Of a stretch of 64,000 nt of DNA, positions 61,269-64,000 are shown one piece after another. A model generated the notes under the pieces. The model was not told where the DNA came from. It saw only the letters and a list, made by a program, of their open reading frames with translations, and ran no database searches. The DNA is from CAZNYN01 sp964422205. GTDB lineage: Bacteria > Synergistota > Synergistia > Synergistales > Synergistaceae. The stretch lies in NCBI GenBank assembly GCA_964422205.1, contig CAYRAI010000001.1, positions 62,001-126,000 of the forward strand, written 5' to 3'. Numbering within the stretch: the stretch's first letter is position 1; the number at the start of each line of letters is the position of its first letter. Position numbers and translations under genes: made by a program.

Positions 61269-61607
61269 ATGGCATACACAGAACCGTATGAAAAAATGGA
61301 TTCAAAAACACTTGACATAACAAAGGCCATCACAAGCCTCCGCGAGGAACTTGAAGCAGTTGACTATTACAACCAGAGGGTTGCCACTGCCACAGACGAA
61401 GAACTCAAAAGAATAATGGCACACAACAGAGACGAAGAAAAAGAACACGCCGCAATGCTGATCGAATGGGTTCGCCGCAATATGGACAACTGGGACAAGG
61501 AACTTCACGACTATATATTCTCAACAGCGCCGCTCGGAGCTCATGAAGCAGCCGGAGAGGCGGCTTCGCCTTCAGCAGCAAAAGATCTTGGCATAGGCAA
61601 ACTTTAA
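61269..61607 (+). CDS. Encapsulated ferritin-like cargo protein (EncFtn)
   Basis: 112 residues behind AAGGAGA. REELEAVDYYNQRV and AHNRDEEKEHAAM match the EncFtn family; by alignment with Rhodospirillum rubrum EncFtn the ferroxidase residues are E27, E57 and H60. A flexible Ala/Ser-rich stretch leads to the C-terminal DLGIGKL, an encapsulin targeting peptide. It should oxidise Fe(II) inside the shell encoded next door. The length equals the known family. Confidence 0.93.
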   Translation: MAYTEPYEKMDSKTLDITKAITSLREELEAVDYYNQRVATATDEELKRIMAHNRDEEKEHAAMLIEWVRRNMDNWDKELHDYIFSTAPLGAHEAAGEAASPSAAKDLGIGKL

Positions 61608-61632
61608 CTTCACAGATTAGGAGGAACAAATT

Positions 61633-62433
61633 ATGGATATTCTTAAAAGATCACTTGCACCGATAGTTCCCGCGGCATGGGAAGAAATAGATTCACAGGC
61701 AGCCGGCGTACTTAAAGCAACATTAGCAGGACGCAAAGTTGTTGACGTAAAAGGCCCCATGGGATGGAACTATGACGCAGCATCAGAAGGTACACTCTCA
61801 CTTGTTGAGGAGTCTCCTGTTGAGGGTGTCAATTACGGCATCCGCGAAGTACTCCCGCTTGTCGAAATACGCGTTCCGTTCACAATGCCCATGTGGGATC
61901 TCGACGACATAAGCCGCGGCTGCAAAATCGTTGATTTCGCACCTGTACAGGAAGCTGCGCGCAAAGCTGCACTGTTTGAAGATACAGCAGTATTTCAGGG
62001 ACTTGAAGATGCCGGAATTCTTGGACTTGAGCTGGAGGCAGACAATGAAGCAATAGAGATGAAGCTTGATGACGAATCTATAATAACAGCGATAGCACAG
62101 GCAGCTCAGACTCTCTCCGCACGCAACGTGACAGGCCCATACGCGCTTGTATGCTCACTTCCTCTCTGGACAAAGATTCAGACATCATACAAAGTCTACC
62201 CTCTTAAGAAGAGACTTGAAGCCATTATAGGAGACAAAATTGTACTCTCAAGCCAGTACGAGACATCAATGCTGGTTTCACTCCGCGGCGGCGACAGCGA
62301 ACTGATAATCGGACAGGACTTCTCCGTAGGATACCAGTCACACACAAATACAGAAGTTAACTTCTTCATCACGGAGAGCTTCACTTTCCGTACGCTGGCG
62401 CCTGAGGCAATCGTTCCTTTTAAACTCGTATAA
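61633..62433 (+). CDS. Encapsulin shell protein (linocin M18 family)
   Basis: 266 residues. MDILKRSLAPIVPAAWEEID and FEDTAVFQGLEDAGILGL are encapsulin signatures; the protein has an HK97-phage capsid fold that self-assembles into a T=1 shell of about 24 nm. It follows its cargo gene by 25 nt with AGGAGGA before the ATG and ends at a strong terminator, so the compartment forms a two-gene operon. Cargo chemistry indicates iron storage. Confidence 0.95.
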   Translation: MDILKRSLAPIVPAAWEEIDSQAAGVLKATLAGRKVVDVKGPMGWNYDAASEGTLSLVEESPVEGVNYGIREVLPLVEIRVPFTMPMWDLDDISRGCKIVDFAPVQEAARKAALFEDTAVFQGLEDAGILGLELEADNEAIEMKLDDESIITAIAQAAQTLSARNVTGPYALVCSLPLWTKIQTSYKVYPLKKRLEAIIGDKIVLSSQYETSMLVSLRGGDSELIIGQDFSVGYQSHTNTEVNFFITESFTFRTLAPEAIVPFKLV

Positions 62434-62457
62434 ACTTAAGCTTTACTGTTGATATTC

Positions 62458-62486
62458 AGAGGGCGGAAATTCCGCCCTCTTTTTTA
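62458..62486 (+). terminator. Intrinsic terminator of the encapsulin operon
   Basis: AGAGGGCGGAA/TTCCGCCCTCT (62458-62480), an 11-bp perfect stem, then TTTTTT. Confidence 0.92.
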
Positions 62487-62511
62487 TTGCCAGGATCATA
62501 AAGCAGAAACG

Positions 62512-62540
62512 GAGAGGCGCTTTTAAAACAAGCGCCTCTC
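62512..62540 (-). terminator. Hairpin after the NhaC-family gene
   Basis: GAGAGGCGCTT/AAGCGCCTCTC, 11-bp perfect stem with a 7-nt loop. On the minus strand the following bases are only moderately T-rich, so it may act as a weak terminator or mRNA-end hairpin. Confidence 0.6.
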
Positions 62541-62577
62541 GCGATATGTAAAAGTACCGCATAGACTGTGAATTGTT

Positions 62578-64000
62578 TTATTTTTCGTAATTTGCGGCTT
62601 CGCTCTTTAGATACACTTTGGGTTCTTCCGGCATCTTAAATAGCGGTATGTACCTGTCAAAGCCTGTGAAGGTAAGAGCAAGCATTGAGAATACCGCGAT
62701 CCATGAATAGTAGTTGTGGAAGATAATATCGCTTGGTGTCAGGCTTGCTGCTAAGGGGTATACTGCGGCGCTTATTCCGAGGAAGAATCCCATGTAGCAG
62801 TGCCAAGGGATAAGCTGCGAGCCGATAACACCCATAGCATCGGAGAACGTGGCATTGCGAAGCGCCAGCACATACATATCTTCTTTGCTTCCGACAACGC
62901 TGGTTTCGGTCATGTTTTTAATAATCGGACCTACAGTGACAATCTGAGCCATTTCGTCAGCCATTGCTGCGTTTCCGAGCATGCAAAGTATGCCGTTGGC
63001 GAACATTAAGTGACGGACCTTGTGAACCATTCTGAGCACAAGAGCTGCGATAGGATCAAAAGCTTCCATCTTTCTCATGACTCCGCCGAAAGCACCAACC
63101 CATAGCATCATTGCTATTGACCAGCCGCCCGCATCCGAGAAGCCTGTAAAAACCAGGTCGTTAAGGAAGGAATCAACACTTGTGACTGTGCCTGCCGCAA
63201 GTCCGAGAATAAGAGAAGAGATTATTCCGGAGCCAAGGCACGTGAATGTGCTGTAACCCTTTACTGCTGTACCGATAACAAGCAGAAGTGGGATAACCAT
63301 ATATATGGGAACTCCGTGCTTTACCAGCTCCAGCAGTGTAACAGCTGACGGGCGTTCCTCAGCCAAAACTTTCCATACGTTTTCGGGAATCTTTGATATT
63401 GCTTCGGCAGCATTGCCTGCAGTGTTTGGAAGGCCCATTGTAACGCTGACCACATAAAAAACAACTATGCCGGAAACAAGGCAAAGAAGTGACCAGACAC
63501 CCTGGTGGCGAACTCTGTCTATGATACTTACGCCCTGAATACCCGAGCTGACTATTGTAGTATCTGAGATGAGTCCGATATTGTCTCCAAAGCAGGAACC
63601 TCCGGCAATAGCTCCGATTGTCAGAGCTACGTTGCCGCCGACTATATGGTTAAGCCAAAGGAATATCGGTGCACAAGCCGCAAACGTTCCCCATGATGTG
63701 CCTGTAGCTGTGGAAAGTACGGCTGTGAGAAGAAGTGCCACTGCTGCAATTGTTTTCGCGCTAAGTCCCGCAGACAGAGCGATATTGATAACTGCAGCTG
63801 CAACACCTGTGCCCATAAAACATTCTGCAACCGCATAGGCAAGCTGCAGAATAAGGAAAACTATAAGAAAATGCTTAAGATTCTCGAGAGCGGCATCAAG
63901 AAGCTGATCAAATTTATAATGATCCGCCAGCATTGCTACTATTACTGCGTAAAGAAAAGAGATAGGAGCTGCCAACAGTATATCCATACCGGAAAGCATA
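62578..64000 (-). CDS. NhaC-family Na+/H+ antiporter, N-terminus cut by window edge
   Basis: At least 473 residues, running off the right edge; ATG codons seen near 63999 may be internal. About eleven hydrophobic helices. ATGTSWGTFAACAPIFLWL and GGSCFGDNIGLISDTTIVSS are the conserved NhaC pore segments. Members exchange Na+ for H+ or, in some branches, transport amino acids such as malate-lactate or arginine-type substrates, so the ion is not proven. Confidence 0.85.
   Translation of the reverse strand, partial: MLSGMDILLAAPISFLYAVIVAMLADHYKFDQLLDAALENLKHFLIVFLILQLAYAVAECFMGTGVAAAVINIALSAGLSAKTIAAVALLLTAVLSTATGTSWGTFAACAPIFLWLNHIVGGNVALTIGAIAGGSCFGDNIGLISDTTIVSSGIQGVSIIDRVRHQGVWSLLCLVSGIVVFYVVSVTMGLPNTAGNAAEAISKIPENVWKVLAEERPSAVTLLELVKHGVPIYMVIPLLLVIGTAVKGYSTFTCLGSGIISSLILGLAAGTVTSVDSFLNDLVFTGFSDAGGWSIAMMLWVGAFGGVMRKMEAFDPIAALVLRMVHKVRHLMFANGILCMLGNAAMADEMAQIVTVGPIIKNMTETSVVGSKEDMYVLALRNATFSDAMGVIGSQLIPWHCYMGFFLGISAAVYPLAASLTPSDIIFHNYYSWIAVFSMLALTFTGFDRYIPLFKMPEEPKVYLKSEAANYEK

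Noticed and set aside
1..64000. CRISPR array, tRNA, rRNA, insertion sequence, prophage
   Set aside because: No regularly spaced repeats, cloverleaf, transposase or phage genes were recognised by eye in the window. The linocin-family gene at 61633 has a phage-capsid fold but is an encapsulin shell, not a prophage remnant.

Overview
This 64 kb window is a dense, housekeeping-type stretch of bacterial chromosome with moderate G+C: about 62 protein genes, one RNA gene (RNase P RNA) and few gaps. I saw no tRNA, rRNA, insertion sequence, prophage or CRISPR array. The genes fit an anaerobic, diderm-type fermenter, and I infer the phylum Synergistota at roughly 0.6 confidence. The reasons are the combination of rapZ-yvcK-whiA, RicT, a class 1B PyrD/PyrK pair, a molybdenum-cofactor locus, a NhaC-type Na+/H+ antiporter and an EncFtn/encapsulin nanocompartment. 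No 16S gene is present to confirm this.

Layout. (1) 1-1256, minus: a truncated class V aminotransferase gene preceded by a consensus promoter and a leader of about 250 nt. The leader encodes a 33-residue, serine-rich peptide (10 Ser, four in a row) with a good ribosome binding site. It is followed by mutually exclusive antiterminator and terminator hairpins, the architecture of a serine-responsive transcription attenuator. (2) 1498-6504, plus: mltG, a DUF4911-like gene, tldD and ftsK, with rpmB on the opposite strand. (3) 6756-18325, plus: isoprenoid and DNA-repair genes (xseB-ispA-dxs-tlyA-nadK-recN), the ribosomal-protein/GTPase block (rplU-rpmA-obgE), then nadD-LCP-rsfS-HIT. (4) 18331-26684, minus: rapZ-yvcK-whiA-glycogen debranching enzyme, then lower glycolysis gap-pgk-tpiA. 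(5) 26713-51265, minus: a very long run starting with mraZ that holds the division and cell-wall cluster (mraZ-rsmH-ftsL-ftsI-murE-murF-mraY-murD-ftsW-murG-murC-murB-ftsQ-ftsA-ftsZ). It continues through a radical SAM gene and a SPOR gene into a molybdenum-cofactor cluster (moeA, moeA-PBP fusion, moaA, moaC, mogA-like). (6) 51465-61110, minus: rnpB, greA, glpX, purB, DUF4416, ftsY, ricT, holB, tmk, pyrD, pyrK. (7) 61137-62486, plus: the encapsulin operon (ferritin-like cargo, then shell). (8) 62512-64000, minus: a truncated NhaC-family antiporter.

The genes form coherent modules. The dcw block makes lipid II (MurB-MurG, MraY) and the divisome (FtsA/Z/Q/L/W/I). RapZ-YvcK-WhiA couple envelope and carbon metabolism to division and sit beside glycolytic genes. 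PyrD/K, Tmk and PurB supply nucleotides. The encapsulin pair should store iron. The two observations most worth following up are the serine leader-peptide attenuator at 1001-1256, which also predicts that the adjacent aminotransferase works in serine biosynthesis, and the compact EncFtn-encapsulin operon with its own promoter and terminator.
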